The notes: a model not told the origin generated them from the letters alone. A stretch of 64,000 nucleotides of DNA from Flavobacterium sp. Root901 (GCF_001429765.1 NZ_LMJB01000005.1:312549-376548), one strand, 5' to 3'; numbered from the stretch's first letter, positions 42,168 through 52,371 are shown. Made by a program: numbers and translations.

Positions 42168-44737
42168 TCGGTTTCTTTTTTAATATTTTGTGCTTTATAA
42201 AGCAAATCTGCTGCCTGAAATAATTTCCTTTTTAAAACAGGACTAAAATTAGGGTTTTCTTTTAAGAATTGCTGTACTTCATCAAAAGCAAATTTAGATG
42301 AATATTTTCCAACAGTATTATCCAGCCAGTCTTTTGGAAAGAAAATATCGCCTGTCTGCTGGATTTCATCAACCAAATCTAATGAAAATCTAATATATTT
42401 TTGAGCACTTTCCTGACGAAGCGGATGATGAATATTGGCCAGGCCAACCTCAACCCAAGATTCTTTTTCACGGTTTTTGTCCTCTTTTAAAGATTCCATA
42501 AAAGCATTACGTACTAATTCGTCTTTTGATAATGACGGAAGCAGGAATTCAAACCTTTTCTGCTTATCCGGATTTGTAATCGTTGTTCTGGTTTTCTCGA
42601 GAATTTCATCTGCTTTCTCGTGTTTAAAAATCGCAAGATTCATGGCCATATTGGTAAAATCGTCTTCGTTTAATTTTAACCCCGGAATCACGATTTCTTT
42701 ATTCCAAATTTGATATAATCTGGCTTTCGCCGAAGAAGAATACGCAACAGAACTAAACAAACCAAATAAAGTCTTTTTGATATTAGCAGATGAATTTGTC
42801 TGCAGGCGTGAATACAAAGTATAACCTAATAAATTTTGAACTCTGTCTTGTTGTTTTGGGGTTAAAAATCTCCAGTAAATCGTATTTAGATTATTAGAAA
42901 CAATTCGCAGAACCAATTCATTTTCTTCAAATTCTATTCCTCTTAAATAATAATTAAAAGCTTCATTCGCAGCAATATTGCCTATTAGCATATTTTCGTA
43001 AAGATTGCTGTAAGCCGATGCTCTTGCCGCTTCATCTTTTAAGGTAGAAATATAATCTAAATTGTTTCCGTCAAGCGGAAAAACACCGTATCCAAAACCA
43101 TTATAATTATAAATAATTGTAAGCGGTTTTTCTAGTCCTGCAGCTTCCTTCACAATAACGTTTTTGTCTTTAATATTGACATTTAAAACTTTTACTTCCT
43201 CATCATACACTAAACCAACCTGAAAAACCTGAGGCCAGATATTATCAGATTTATCTTCTGCCTTTTGCTGAATTTCAAACTTTTTGATTTGGCCTTCAGA
43301 ATCATATTCTATTTTATCTGTAAAAATGGCCCTTCCTGATTTATTGACCCAGACTTCGCTCCATTTTTTCAAATCAAGCGGAGTTTCAGCATCCAGAATA
43401 TCTACAAGATTATTCCAGTCGGCATTGCTCCCGGCGTATTTTTTAATGTATTTTTCGATCCCTTTCTGAAAAGCGGCTGCACCCATCGAAGCTTCAAGCT
43501 GACGCATCATAATTGGAGCTTTATTGTAAATAATAGCACCATAAAGTGATCCGGCATCTTTTAAATTTGACAAATGCTGTTTTATAGGATGTGTCCCCAG
43601 AGACCGGTCTTCTGCGTAAGCGCTTGGATAATGTGCGGTAAAAAACTGAAGATTATGATTGACCTTTGGAAAAATCGGATTCATGATTTTATCAGCCATG
43701 AAATTGGCAAAAACTTCTTTCATCCAAACATCGTCAAACCATTTCATAGTTACCAAATCCCCAAACCACATATGCGAAGTTTCGTGTGCGATAAGTTTAG
43801 CACGGTTTAATCTTTCGCTGTCGGTTGCGCTGTTGTCGAGAAACAACGTCGATTCCCGATATTGAATAGCACCAACATGTTCCATTCCGCCATATTGAAA
43901 AACCGGAATTGAAGCAAAATCAAGTTTTTGGAACGGAAATTTATAATGGGTATATTTTTCTAAAAAATCTAACGACTGCTGGTGCAGATTAAAAATTGTG
44001 TCAGTGCTTGCTTTTATTTTTTCTGCATTATTTTCACGATATAACATCGTCATTTCTAAGCCTGGTTTTTGAGTTATGCTTTTGAATTTTCCGGCAACAA
44101 ATGAAAACAAATAAGTGCTCATTTTATCTGATTCTTCAAAAGTATAAACTGCAAAATCTCCTTTTTCAGCTTTCGATTTAACATCGGCCCCAGCCAAAAC
44201 CGTCCATTCTTTTGGCGCAGAAAGATGAAGTTTATAAACTGCTTTTAAATCCGGCTGATCAAAGCATGGAAATAAAGTACTCGCGCGATCCGGCACCAAA
44301 AGTGTGTATAGAAAATCGTCGTTCCGGTTTAATGATAAATTGCCTGCGATGAAAGAAATCGAAATGGTATTTTTTCCTGAAAGCAAAGCAGAATCAGCAA
44401 TTATAATATGTCCTTTTTCGTAAACAACGGGAATGCTTTTTCCATTTACTTCAATTGTTTGCAGGTTCGAAGTTTTTTCTTTAAAATCCAAAAGTAAAGG
44501 CCGGCTTGCATCAGACAACGTCAGGTTTAAATTCAAATGAGAATTGATGTTTTCTTGTTTCTGATCCGGAATTTCAAAAGACAAATCATATTCTATATTT
44601 GATACTTGTTTTTTACGAAATTGGGCCAGCTGCTCTGAAACACCGTTTTCTAAAAAGGCACTTTCTTTTTCTTTTGACTGAGAAAAGCCATTTAAAACCA
44701 ATAGAATAAAACAAAGAAAAGTGTGTGAAATTTTCAT
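42164..44737 (-). CDS. M1 family metallopeptidase (aminopeptidase N-like)
   Basis: At 857 residues it has a signal peptide (residues 1-19, ending near NGFSQ), the substrate-binding YGGMEHVGAIQ (GxMEN-type), the zinc site HETSHMWFGDL and the third ligand Glu 18 residues later in KEVFANF. It removes N-terminal amino acids from peptides, in the periplasm given the signal. The helical C-terminal domain is complete. It is coupled with the DUF58 gene. Confidence 0.93.
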   Translation of the reverse strand: MKISHTFLCFILLVLNGFSQSKEKESAFLENGVSEQLAQFRKKQVSNIEYDLSFEIPDQKQENINSHLNLNLTLSDASRPLLLDFKEKTSNLQTIEVNGKSIPVVYEKGHIIIADSALLSGKNTISISFIAGNLSLNRNDDFLYTLLVPDRASTLFPCFDQPDLKAVYKLHLSAPKEWTVLAGADVKSKAEKGDFAVYTFEESDKMSTYLFSFVAGKFKSITQKPGLEMTMLYRENNAEKIKASTDTIFNLHQQSLDFLEKYTHYKFPFQKLDFASIPVFQYGGMEHVGAIQYRESTLFLDNSATDSERLNRAKLIAHETSHMWFGDLVTMKWFDDVWMKEVFANFMADKIMNPIFPKVNHNLQFFTAHYPSAYAEDRSLGTHPIKQHLSNLKDAGSLYGAIIYNKAPIMMRQLEASMGAAAFQKGIEKYIKKYAGSNADWNNLVDILDAETPLDLKKWSEVWVNKSGRAIFTDKIEYDSEGQIKKFEIQQKAEDKSDNIWPQVFQVGLVYDEEVKVLNVNIKDKNVIVKEAAGLEKPLTIIYNYNGFGYGVFPLDGNNLDYISTLKDEAARASAYSNLYENMLIGNIAANEAFNYYLRGIEFEENELVLRIVSNNLNTIYWRFLTPKQQDRVQNLLGYTLYSRLQTNSSANIKKTLFGLFSSVAYSSSAKARLYQIWNKEIVIPGLKLNEDDFTNMAMNLAIFKHEKADEILEKTRTTITNPDKQKRFEFLLPSLSKDELVRNAFMESLKEDKNREKESWVEVGLANIHHPLRQESAQKYIRFSLDLVDEIQQTGDIFFPKDWLDNTVGKYSSKFAFDEVQQFLKENPNFSPVLKRKLFQAADLLYKAQNIKKETE

Positions 44738-44806
44738 TTTTAAAGCAATATAAGATTTGTTAAAAATAGGAAAAAACCAACGTTTTAAAAAGCCATTATA
44801 AAATTA

Positions 44807-44838
44807 GGCCAGACAGATTTTTCAAAACCTGTCTGGCC
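44807..44838. terminator. Stem-loop ggccagacag/ctgtctggcc
   Basis: A perfect 10-bp stem lying next to a second hairpin after the stop of the 44913 gene. No strong T run, so a processing or secondary terminator. Confidence 0.55.
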
Positions 44839-44845
44839 TGTTTGA

Positions 44846-44877
44846 TAAAAAAAGGTTTGACGACTGCCAAACCTTTT
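44846..44877 (-). terminator. Terminator of the lipoprotein gene at 44913
   Basis: aaaaaggtttg pairs with caaaccttttt; the minus strand reads into a T run 36 bp after the stop. Confidence 0.8.
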
Positions 44878-44912
44878 TACAAACTCACTAATTAAACTAT
44901 CCAAAAATAAAA

Positions 44913-45497
44913 TTATTCAGTTTGTTGAAAATCAAAACTTAAATCTCCTGCATTGTAATTTGCAGAAACATTGGTTGGGAAAGTTTGTGATGTTCCGCTG
45001 ACCCATCTGTATTCATTAAATGTGATATTTCCGGCTGTAATTGGATACGTTACGTTACTATTATCCGCTTTGCTTTTTTTATACCAGTCATTAGAATTCA
45101 TTGTAATCATGTATTTTTTATCTTTTTCCAGAGCCAAAGCACTAATTTCTTTAGTTACCTGAACATCTGCTGCTGCAATATTTACAGTTTCAGAACGCAA
45201 TACCGCTTTTGTTGCATAATCCCAAATTGTTATACGAACAGCCGGATTTGTTCCTGGAAGTTTTAATGTAATTGCTTTTATATTTCCTTTTACAGTTGGA
45301 GTAAATGCCAAACCAAATTCATAATCTCCAGAGTTTATAAAATTGCTCGATGTCGTAAATCCGGTTTGAGTATAATAAGCGGCAAGCGGGTTTTCTGTTT
45401 CAAAAGCCGGTGTATTATCTTTATCATCATCGCTGCTGCACGATACGCTTAAAATTGATGCTGATACAATGGCAAAAAATATTTTAAAAGTTTTCAT
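44913..45497 (-). CDS. Lipoprotein, DUF4082-like
   Basis: The 194-residue protein has a lipoprotein signal with SVSCSSDDD after the Cys, the flexible acidic start usual for Flavobacterium surface lipoproteins. The body is beta-rich: YEFGLAFTPTVKGNIKAITL then RITIWDYATKAVLRSE, a pattern like DUF4082 carbohydrate-binding-type domains. Function unknown. Another lipoprotein gene lies 52 bp upstream on the same strand. Confidence 0.7.
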   Translation of the reverse strand: MKTFKIFFAIVSASILSVSCSSDDDKDNTPAFETENPLAAYYTQTGFTTSSNFINSGDYEFGLAFTPTVKGNIKAITLKLPGTNPAVRITIWDYATKAVLRSETVNIAAADVQVTKEISALALEKDKKYMITMNSNDWYKKSKADNSNVTYPITAGNITFNEYRWVSGTSQTFPTNVSANYNAGDLSFDFQQTE

Positions 45498-45549
45498 AAT
45501 ATCTATTTTTAAATTGTTTATTATTTGATGGTTAGTATTCGTTAGAAGA

Positions 45550-46077
45550 TTACGGCTGAATATTGAAACGTGCGCAAACTTCTTCGTAGCTCATTTTAGA
45601 ATAATCTAATTTTGCTGCTTTTGCTGTTGCAGAAACTCCTCCCGGAATTAAAATATAACGCCAGCTAAGAGTTACCGGAAGGTTTACCGTAGTTCCGTCT
45701 GCGGCATGCTTAAATCTGAAAAGTTTAATTTTTTGTAAACTGGCGATTGCAGTAATTGTGTTAATATATCCTCCGGCTGTTGATGTATAAGGAAGTGTAT
45801 AAATACCTCCTCCGAAAGACATATAAACTAATATTGTTCCTTTAGATAAAATATCCGAAGATAATTCCGGTGCATTAATCGTAGTAGATAGTCCTGAAGT
45901 CCCGTCGATAGTTTCGGCCGCTGCCGCCGGTGCTGTAATCCAGGCACTATAAATAACATTTGCTGTCCCAACTGCCCCCGGTGCGCCGTCTACTCCGTTT
46001 GTTCCGTCATCACCACTGCATGAAATTGTAAAAATTGCCAGTAAAAAAAGTGAAAAAAGAGTTTTAGAAAATTTCAT
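45550..46077 (-). CDS. Lipoprotein with short collagen-like segment
   Basis: The 175-residue protein has lipobox ISCSGDDG followed by a short Gly-X-Y run (DGTNGVDGAPGAVG), a common N-terminal stalk in Bacteroidota lipoproteins. A beta-rich domain of unknown fold follows, then the C-terminal MSYEEVCARFNI. Probably co-transcribed with the 44913 gene. Confidence 0.72.
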   Translation of the reverse strand: MKFSKTLFSLFLLAIFTISCSGDDGTNGVDGAPGAVGTANVIYSAWITAPAAAAETIDGTSGLSTTINAPELSSDILSKGTILVYMSFGGGIYTLPYTSTAGGYINTITAIASLQKIKLFRFKHAADGTTVNLPVTLSWRYILIPGGVSATAKAAKLDYSKMSYEEVCARFNIQP

Positions 46078-46279
46078 AATAATTTTAGTTTTAAATTGGT
46101 CAAATCGTTCTTATTTAATTCAATAACATTATTTTTGTAAAAATCAAAGGGCTGTCAGGGATAGTTATTTTCAGCTCATGAATTAATTACGAGACAAATT
46201 TGCGCTAATAAAATCTGGACAAAAACAACGAATAGACAAACAACATTTTAAATAGACAGACGACACAAAATATAGTTTG

Positions 46280-46984
46280 ATGATGAAAAAATACTCTTGT
46301 ATTATTATTGACGACGACGAAATTGACAGGCTTACTGTATTGTCTTTTGCTAAAAAATTTCCGATTCTGGACATTTTGGGTGTTTTTGATTCTGCAGAAG
46401 ATGCGCTTCCGTTTATCGAAGAAAAAAAAGTTGACATTTTATTTTTGGATATTGATATGCCCGATCTAAACGGTATCGAATTTAGAAAGCAGGCTTTGGA
46501 AATTCCGGTTTGTGTTTTTATTACCGCACACCCTGAACATGCGGTTGAAAGTTTTCAGATAGAAACACTTGATTTTATTGTTAAGCCTTTAAAACTGGAT
46601 CGTTTTACCCAAACCGTAAACCGAATTGAAGAGTTTATGGAAATCAAACTTAAAGCGTCTCTGTTTGAAGCGAGTATTGGCGGAGATACAATTTATATTA
46701 AAGAAGGCCACGATCAGACTAAAGTAAAGCTTCATGAAATTTTATATCTTGAAGCTTTAAAAGATTATACTCTTATTATTACTGACAAAAAAAGACACTG
46801 TGTTTTGTCGAGTATTGGAAATCTTTTAAAAGAAGATCATTTTCAGTCTTTTATTAGAATTCACAGAAGTTTTGCGGTCCAAAAACAGTTTATCCAGAAA
46901 ATGAATTCTACGGAAATTATCTTAAACAATAATGTCACTATTCCGGTTGGAAGGAGTTACAAAGAAAACTTAAACCTGATTTAG
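46280..46984 (+). CDS. LytTR-family response regulator
   Basis: The 234-residue protein has a receiver domain (CIIIDDDEIDRLTV, phosphoacceptor in ILFLDIDMPDLNG, then FITAHPEHAV and KPL) and a C-terminal LytTR DNA-binding domain (about 130-234, with IHRSFAVQKQFI and VTIPVGRSYKENL). The stop is directly followed by the histidine kinase start. Start taken at ATG 46280; an ATG three bases later is equally possible. Confidence 0.92.
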   Translation: MMKKYSCIIIDDDEIDRLTVLSFAKKFPILDILGVFDSAEDALPFIEEKKVDILFLDIDMPDLNGIEFRKQALEIPVCVFITAHPEHAVESFQIETLDFIVKPLKLDRFTQTVNRIEEFMEIKLKASLFEASIGGDTIYIKEGHDQTKVKLHEILYLEALKDYTLIITDKKRHCVLSSIGNLLKEDHFQSFIRIHRSFAVQKQFIQKMNSTEIILNNNVTIPVGRSYKENLNLI

Positions 46985-49060
46985 ATGAAAAAAGCCGGTT
47001 TTTTGTTTTTGTTTTTTATCAGCATTTCTGTTTTTGCGCAGCAGGAACCTAATGTAGCAAGATTTAAAACAAGAAACGAAAAACTTAAGGCATGGCTAAA
47101 ATATACAAATGAGATTTTAGATTTAGAGGATTATCCTAAACTGCTTGTCGCTGCACAAAAAGGCATTGAACTTTCCGGGGATCATCTTGCTTATAAATCA
47201 AGGTTTTATTTCTTAAAAGGAAATGCTTACGAATTCAACAACAATCAAAGTAAGAAAGCTGCAGCCAATTATGAACTTGCTTTAAAATACGCTCAAAAAG
47301 CCAGGCATCTTAAAAATGAAACTTCGTCTTTAATGCGCCTGAATTATACTTACTATGCACTGAATGAAATTTCAAAAAGAAAACAATTAATAGCGTATAT
47401 AAAAAAAGTACTGGATACTACAAAAAACACTTATACGCAAGCGGTTTTAAACGGAAGCTTAGGCGAATATTATCTCGATTATTCTGAATATGAAAATTTT
47501 ATTGGTTACCAATTAAAGGCGATCAATTATAAAAAGCAGCTTGTAAAAAGTGTTGCAAATACAGAAAATATTGGCGTATCTTATTGTCAGATTGCAAGTG
47601 CTTACGTTAAAATGAAACAATTTGAAAAAGCAATTGAATACCTGAATGAAGCACGGCCTTATATAAAAACTTCTCCTTACATAAGTGCTTTTTCCTGTAA
47701 TTATTACATGCAGTGTTTTGCTGCACAAAAAAAACCAGACAGTGTAAAAAAATATTACAAGCTTATATACACTTATCCAACTGTAAAAGATTCTCTGTTT
47801 CTTAATTTAAGTTTTGCCAATCAAAGTATGTCTAAATTTTATGCAGACCGCGGGCAGACAAATACTGCTTACCAGTATGCCAAAAAAGCTGTCTCATTTG
47901 GACAAAAATCTACGGATGAAGAAATTCTCATGGAAGCCAACACCGTAATGGGAAGGGTTTTATATGAAAAAAAGGACTATAAAAACGCTATTGAAACACT
48001 AAAAAAAGCCTCTGTAAACGCCTTAAATTACGACAAGGAATTCTTTGTTACCATAAATAAAAAACTCTCCCAAAGTTACGCCGCACTGGGTTTTTGGAAA
48101 GAAGCTTTTTATTACAACGAAATTTACAGCAAGTACAACGACGAGATGATGAACGAATCGGCAAAACAAAGTATTGCCAATGCCGAAGCGCGTTATCAAA
48201 ACAAAACCAAACAGCAGAAAATTAAAAATCTTTCTACCCAAAACACAATTAAAAACATTCAGATTGAGGAAGCTAAAAAGCAGCGTATTTATTTAATCTC
48301 AGGTTTAGCATTAGTTGGAATTATCGGATTATTATTATTCAGGCAAAATCAAAACAGAAAAAAAACCAATCAGAAACTGCAGGTTTTAAATCAGGAACTG
48401 GATGAAGCCAATAAAATAAAGGCGAGATTTTTTAGTATTTTAAATCATGATTTAAGAAGCCCGATTTCAAATCTAATTCACTTTTTACATCTTCAAAAAG
48501 AGAATCCGGAATTGATGGACGAAGAAACCGCCGCGAGAATGCAGACTAAAATAATTTCGGGAGCAGAAAATTTGTTGTCCTCTATGGAAGATATTCTGCT
48601 TTGGAGCAAAGGACAGATGGAAAACTTTAAACCCCGTTTTAAAGAAATTCAGGTAGAATCTGTCTTTTCAGACACACAGAAACATTTTTCAAGCATCGAA
48701 AACATTTCCATTTCATTTGAAAATCCTGAAGATATCATTTTAAATACAGATGAAAATTATCTAAAAACCATTATCCGAAATTTAACCGGAAATGCCATAA
48801 AAGCACTTGAAAAAAGAGAAAATCCAAAAATAATCTGGAAAGCATGGCAAGAAAAGAACCAGACATTTCTTTCTATAACCGATAATGGCGCGGGAGGAAA
48901 TAAGGAAAAATTCAAAGCACTTTACAACGATTCAGAAGTAATCGGAATCAAATCCGGATTAGGGCTGCATTTGATTAGAGATCTGGCAGCGGCAATTAAT
49001 TGCAAAATAGAAGTATGTTCCAAACCAGATTTAGGAACTACTTTTACGATTATTTTCTAA
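46985..49060 (+). CDS. TPR-containing sensor histidine kinase
   Basis: The 691-residue protein has a signal-like N terminus (FLFFISISVFAQQ), a periplasmic TPR region (about 60-400, for example AIEYLNEARPY and AIETLKKASVNAL), one membrane helix IYLISGLALVGIIGLLLF and a short coiled coil. The HisKA box RFFSILNHDLRSPISNL and an HATPase domain (NLTGNAIKALEKR, ITDNGAGG, GLGLHLIRDLAAAI) follow. It begins immediately after the LytTR gene, so it is its partner. Confidence 0.9.
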   Translation: MKKAGFLFLFFISISVFAQQEPNVARFKTRNEKLKAWLKYTNEILDLEDYPKLLVAAQKGIELSGDHLAYKSRFYFLKGNAYEFNNNQSKKAAANYELALKYAQKARHLKNETSSLMRLNYTYYALNEISKRKQLIAYIKKVLDTTKNTYTQAVLNGSLGEYYLDYSEYENFIGYQLKAINYKKQLVKSVANTENIGVSYCQIASAYVKMKQFEKAIEYLNEARPYIKTSPYISAFSCNYYMQCFAAQKKPDSVKKYYKLIYTYPTVKDSLFLNLSFANQSMSKFYADRGQTNTAYQYAKKAVSFGQKSTDEEILMEANTVMGRVLYEKKDYKNAIETLKKASVNALNYDKEFFVTINKKLSQSYAALGFWKEAFYYNEIYSKYNDEMMNESAKQSIANAEARYQNKTKQQKIKNLSTQNTIKNIQIEEAKKQRIYLISGLALVGIIGLLLFRQNQNRKKTNQKLQVLNQELDEANKIKARFFSILNHDLRSPISNLIHFLHLQKENPELMDEETAARMQTKIISGAENLLSSMEDILLWSKGQMENFKPRFKEIQVESVFSDTQKHFSSIENISISFENPEDIILNTDENYLKTIIRNLTGNAIKALEKRENPKIIWKAWQEKNQTFLSITDNGAGGNKEKFKALYNDSEVIGIKSGLGLHLIRDLAAAINCKIEVCSKPDLGTTFTIIF

Positions 49061-49074
49061 TCTTTACTTAAAGG

Positions 49075-49121
49075 TTTGCCAAAGATTAAAGGGATTAAAA
49101 TGATTTTTAATCTTTGGCAAA
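49075..49121. repeat. Perfect 16-bp palindrome (tttgccaaagattaaa)
   Basis: The arms tttgccaaagattaaa and tttaatctttggcaaa enclose gggattaaaatgatt, 14 bp after the kinase stop. A compact member of the gccacagatt-like family. Confidence 0.75.
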
Positions 49122-49131
49122 ATATCAGTAT

Positions 49132-49162
49132 AAAAAAGGCCTGAAATAATCAGGCCTTTTTT
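49132..49162. terminator. Bidirectional terminator between histidine kinase and thioredoxin
   Basis: aaaaaaggcctga and tcaggcctttttt form a perfect 13-bp stem with A/T tails on both sides. Confidence 0.88.
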
Positions 49163-49183
49163 ATATAAATTATAATCTTGCGA

Positions 49184-49501
49184 TTACAACAAAGCGTCTA
49201 AGCTGTCAGCGTAGGCTTGTTTCGGAGCAACTCCTACTTGTTTACCTACTACTTCACCATTTTGGAAAACCAAAACAGTTGGTATGTTACGCACACCATA
49301 TTTAGCAGCAAATTCCTGGTTAGCATCAACATCTACTTTACCAACCACAACTTTTCCTGCATATTCTTCACTCAATTGGTCAATGATTGGACCAACCATT
49401 CTACATGGACCGCACCATGCTGCCCAAAAATCTACCATTACTGGTTTATCTGATTTTAAAACTACTTCGTCAAAAGTAGCATCTGTTATTGCTAATGCCA
49501 T
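49184..49501 (-). CDS. trxA: Thioredoxin
   Basis: The 105-residue protein has the active site [10 protein letters not shown], the [17 protein letters not shown] strand and the conserved cis-Pro segment RNIPTVLVF. It reduces protein disulfides in the cytoplasm together with thioredoxin reductase. Length and motifs are those of canonical Trx1. Confidence 0.96.
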   Translation of the reverse strand: MALAITDATFDEVVLKSDKPVMVDFWAAWCGPCRMVGPIIDQLSEEYAGKVVVGKVDVDANQEFAAKYGVRNIPTVLVFQNGEVVGKQVGVAPKQAYADSLDALL

Positions 49502-49744
49502 AATTATTTTTCTTTAAAGTTATTCTCAGTTTTTGTCCCGGGAGACTTTTTTAAATACTTTCAAACTGAGATACAAAGTTAAAAATTAAAAACAAATCAT
49601 ACACCATTCCCAAATTAGTTTTGATTATAAATGCATCGTCAATTATTATACTATTCACATGTGCTTTATTTACAAGCCATAACCCTGATGTAAAGCCGAT
49701 TCGTTTTTTATTCTTATCTTTAATGATATTGAAAACCTATAATA

Positions 49745-52216
49745 ATGAAGGAAATTTTACTCAAAATAAAGCTATTTTTCCAGTCGGTCCATTTTAAAAA
49801 ATATGCCAGACGTTTCGGTATTTTTATTTTGGTACTTGTGGGATTGCTTTTATTGGCCTATGGAGGATTATCGGTTTATTTCAATAAGAATAAAACTGAA
49901 ATTATTGCCAAAATCAATACCAGGATTAATGAGAATATTAACGGTTCATTTCATATTGGCGATTTTCAGTATAAATTTTTAACCGGTTTCCCAAATTTTA
50001 CCCTCGCCTTAAAAGATGTCGAACTCAAAGACCATAAATGGAATACGCATCATCATACTTTGCTAAAAGCACAGGAAATTGAAGCACGTTTAAATGTCTG
50101 GAGTTTACTGCGAAATGAAGTCAACATTCATAAAATCCTGATTAACGACGCCGATATTTATATTTATAAAACCAAAGACGGTTACACAAATTCGGATATT
50201 TTTAAAACAAAGAAGAAAAAATCTCCTGAAAACAATTCAAAACCCGAAACCACAATCGACGAAATAGACCTCAGCGATGTTCATGTCATTATTGACAATC
50301 AACTCGGAAATAAATTATTTGATTTTGATGTTCACACTTTAAAATCAAAAGTCGATTACAATGGAGACGACTGGAGTACTGATTTATTTATTGATACTCA
50401 AATAAACAGTCTTGCTTTTAATACCGTTCACGGAAGTTTTGCCAAACAAAAAGAACTTAAAGGAACGCTGGCTGTTTCTTATCATACCGACAAACAAAAA
50501 ATTGATGTGTCGACTAATAACCTAAAAATTGGTTCTGATTTATTTACTATTGCAGCGTATTTTAATGTTGGCAAGACCAATTCTCTTTTCGGAATAAATA
50601 TCAATACCCGTATTTTATGGAGTAATGCTTCTAATTTATTATCCGGAAATATTAGTTCGAAATTGAATCGGTTTGATTTGAAGAAACCAATTGACGTAAA
50701 CTGCGATCTGAAAGGCGATTTAAATGTTCATGACGATCCTAAAATTGTCGTTCAGGCCGTTTGTAAAAATAACGAACTCACAATTCCCGACGGACAAATT
50801 GAAAAATGCAGTTTCAGAGGGATTTTTACCAATAATTTTAAACCAAAAGAGGGATTTAACGACCCTAATTCGGCTGTTATTTTAACGCGATTTTCGGGAG
50901 AATATGAAAATATTCCGTTAACCATTCCACAAGTTGTAATCAGCAATCTCGAAAAACCAATTGCAACCGGAATCGTCAGTTCTGATTTTGATATTGAAAG
51001 GCTTAACGAAGTCAGCAGTGAAAAATGGATTCATTTTACCGAAGGTCATGCCAGAGCCAACCTTAAATTTCAGTTTGATATCGTCGACCTGTACATCAAC
51101 AAACCAAGATTTATTGGAAAAGTTGATGTCGACAATGCTTCGTTTCAATATATCCCGAAAAATATTCAGGCTGTAAAAACCAACATTCATCTTGATTTTA
51201 CCGAAAAAGCTTTATTCATCAAACAAATTGCTTACAAACACAAAAAGAACACCATTTTGATCGACGGTAAAATCGATAATTTCCTGAACCTTTATTATGA
51301 TGCACCCGAAAAAATGGTCGTCAACTGGAATATTTATTGTCCTAATATTGATCTCAAACAATTTCTGGGTGTTTTGGCGTCTTCACAAAAAAAGAAGGCT
51401 TCAGTAAAAAATAATAAAAGAACAACGATTTCGAATCATCTACGAAACGTAATCGATAAATGTATTGTGGTTATTGACATTAAAGCAGATAAAATCAATT
51501 ATAACAAACTGACTGCGACTAATACAAGAGCAAGAGTGGAAATGCTTAACTCAAAATTGGTAATAAAAAATGGTTCGCTTCAAACTTCAGGCGGAAACAT
51601 CACTTTTAGCAGTGAAGTTGTTCCCAGCGGAAAAAATTATGCTTTTAGTTCAAGCGCACAGGTAAACCGGGTTGATATCGCAAGTTTTTTGAGATCGTTC
51701 AACAATTTCGGAATCACATCTTTTAATCCCAATAATATAAAAGGAAGATTGACCAGCAACGCAAACGTAAGCGGATTTATCAATAGTCATGGAGAATTAA
51801 TAACCAATTCCATGCACGGAAAACTTGATTTTACGGTTAATCAGGGCGCTTTGCTAAACTTTGAACCTATAATGAAAATTGGCAAATTTGCCTTTCCGCT
51901 TCGTGATGTAGAAAATATCACATTCAGCGATTTGTCCGGTCATTTAAATATGCGCGGAGAACAAATCGACGTGAATAATTTAACGATAAGTTCCAGCGTA
52001 CTAAACATCGATGTTGACGGAATTTATTCTTTCGGACGCGGCACTAATCTCGCCTTGACAATTCCATTAAGAAATTCAAAAAACGACGCCAAACTCGCCA
52101 GCAAAGCCGAACGCGACGCTGTTCGAGAACGTGGTATTGTGCTGCATTTATTGGCTGTTGATGATAATGGGAAGATGAAGATTAAGTGGGGGAAGAAGGG
52201 GAAAGAAACCAAGTAA
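49745..52216 (+). CDS. AsmA-family protein
   Basis: The 823-residue protein has an N-terminal membrane helix (FGIFILVLVGLLLLAYGGLSVYF) and the AsmA start NKNKTEIIAKINTRINENINGSFHIGD. Long repeating beta strands follow, and the AsmA_2-type C-terminal segment is GKLDFTVNQGALLNFEPI. AsmA-like proteins are bridge-like lipid-transfer or envelope-assembly factors in the periplasm. Stands alone. Confidence 0.85.
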   Translation: MKEILLKIKLFFQSVHFKKYARRFGIFILVLVGLLLLAYGGLSVYFNKNKTEIIAKINTRINENINGSFHIGDFQYKFLTGFPNFTLALKDVELKDHKWNTHHHTLLKAQEIEARLNVWSLLRNEVNIHKILINDADIYIYKTKDGYTNSDIFKTKKKKSPENNSKPETTIDEIDLSDVHVIIDNQLGNKLFDFDVHTLKSKVDYNGDDWSTDLFIDTQINSLAFNTVHGSFAKQKELKGTLAVSYHTDKQKIDVSTNNLKIGSDLFTIAAYFNVGKTNSLFGININTRILWSNASNLLSGNISSKLNRFDLKKPIDVNCDLKGDLNVHDDPKIVVQAVCKNNELTIPDGQIEKCSFRGIFTNNFKPKEGFNDPNSAVILTRFSGEYENIPLTIPQVVISNLEKPIATGIVSSDFDIERLNEVSSEKWIHFTEGHARANLKFQFDIVDLYINKPRFIGKVDVDNASFQYIPKNIQAVKTNIHLDFTEKALFIKQIAYKHKKNTILIDGKIDNFLNLYYDAPEKMVVNWNIYCPNIDLKQFLGVLASSQKKKASVKNNKRTTISNHLRNVIDKCIVVIDIKADKINYNKLTATNTRARVEMLNSKLVIKNGSLQTSGGNITFSSEVVPSGKNYAFSSSAQVNRVDIASFLRSFNNFGITSFNPNNIKGRLTSNANVSGFINSHGELITNSMHGKLDFTVNQGALLNFEPIMKIGKFAFPLRDVENITFSDLSGHLNMRGEQIDVNNLTISSSVLNIDVDGIYSFGRGTNLALTIPLRNSKNDAKLASKAERDAVRERGIVLHLLAVDDNGKMKIKWGKKGKETK

Positions 52217-52324
52217 TTGTCGCCTTAATTTGTCATTAAGGAGAAATAAAAGAATCGCATTAGAACATATATTACCAAATAAATCGTAGTTAATATCAAG
52301 TTGAAAACTTATAATTTATGAGGC

Positions 52325-52351
52325 CAATTGTACGCGGGTCAATTGTATGCG
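52325..52351. promoter_or_regulatory. Candidate controller operator (direct repeat) upstream of the R-M operon
   Basis: caattgtacgcg (52325-52336) and caattgtatgcg (52340-52351) are 15 bp apart with one mismatch, and the pair also contains tacgc/gcgta symmetry. It ends 20 bp before the XRE start, where C-protein boxes typically lie. Confidence 0.6.
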
Positions 52352-52371
52352 TAAAACTACTTTTATAAACT

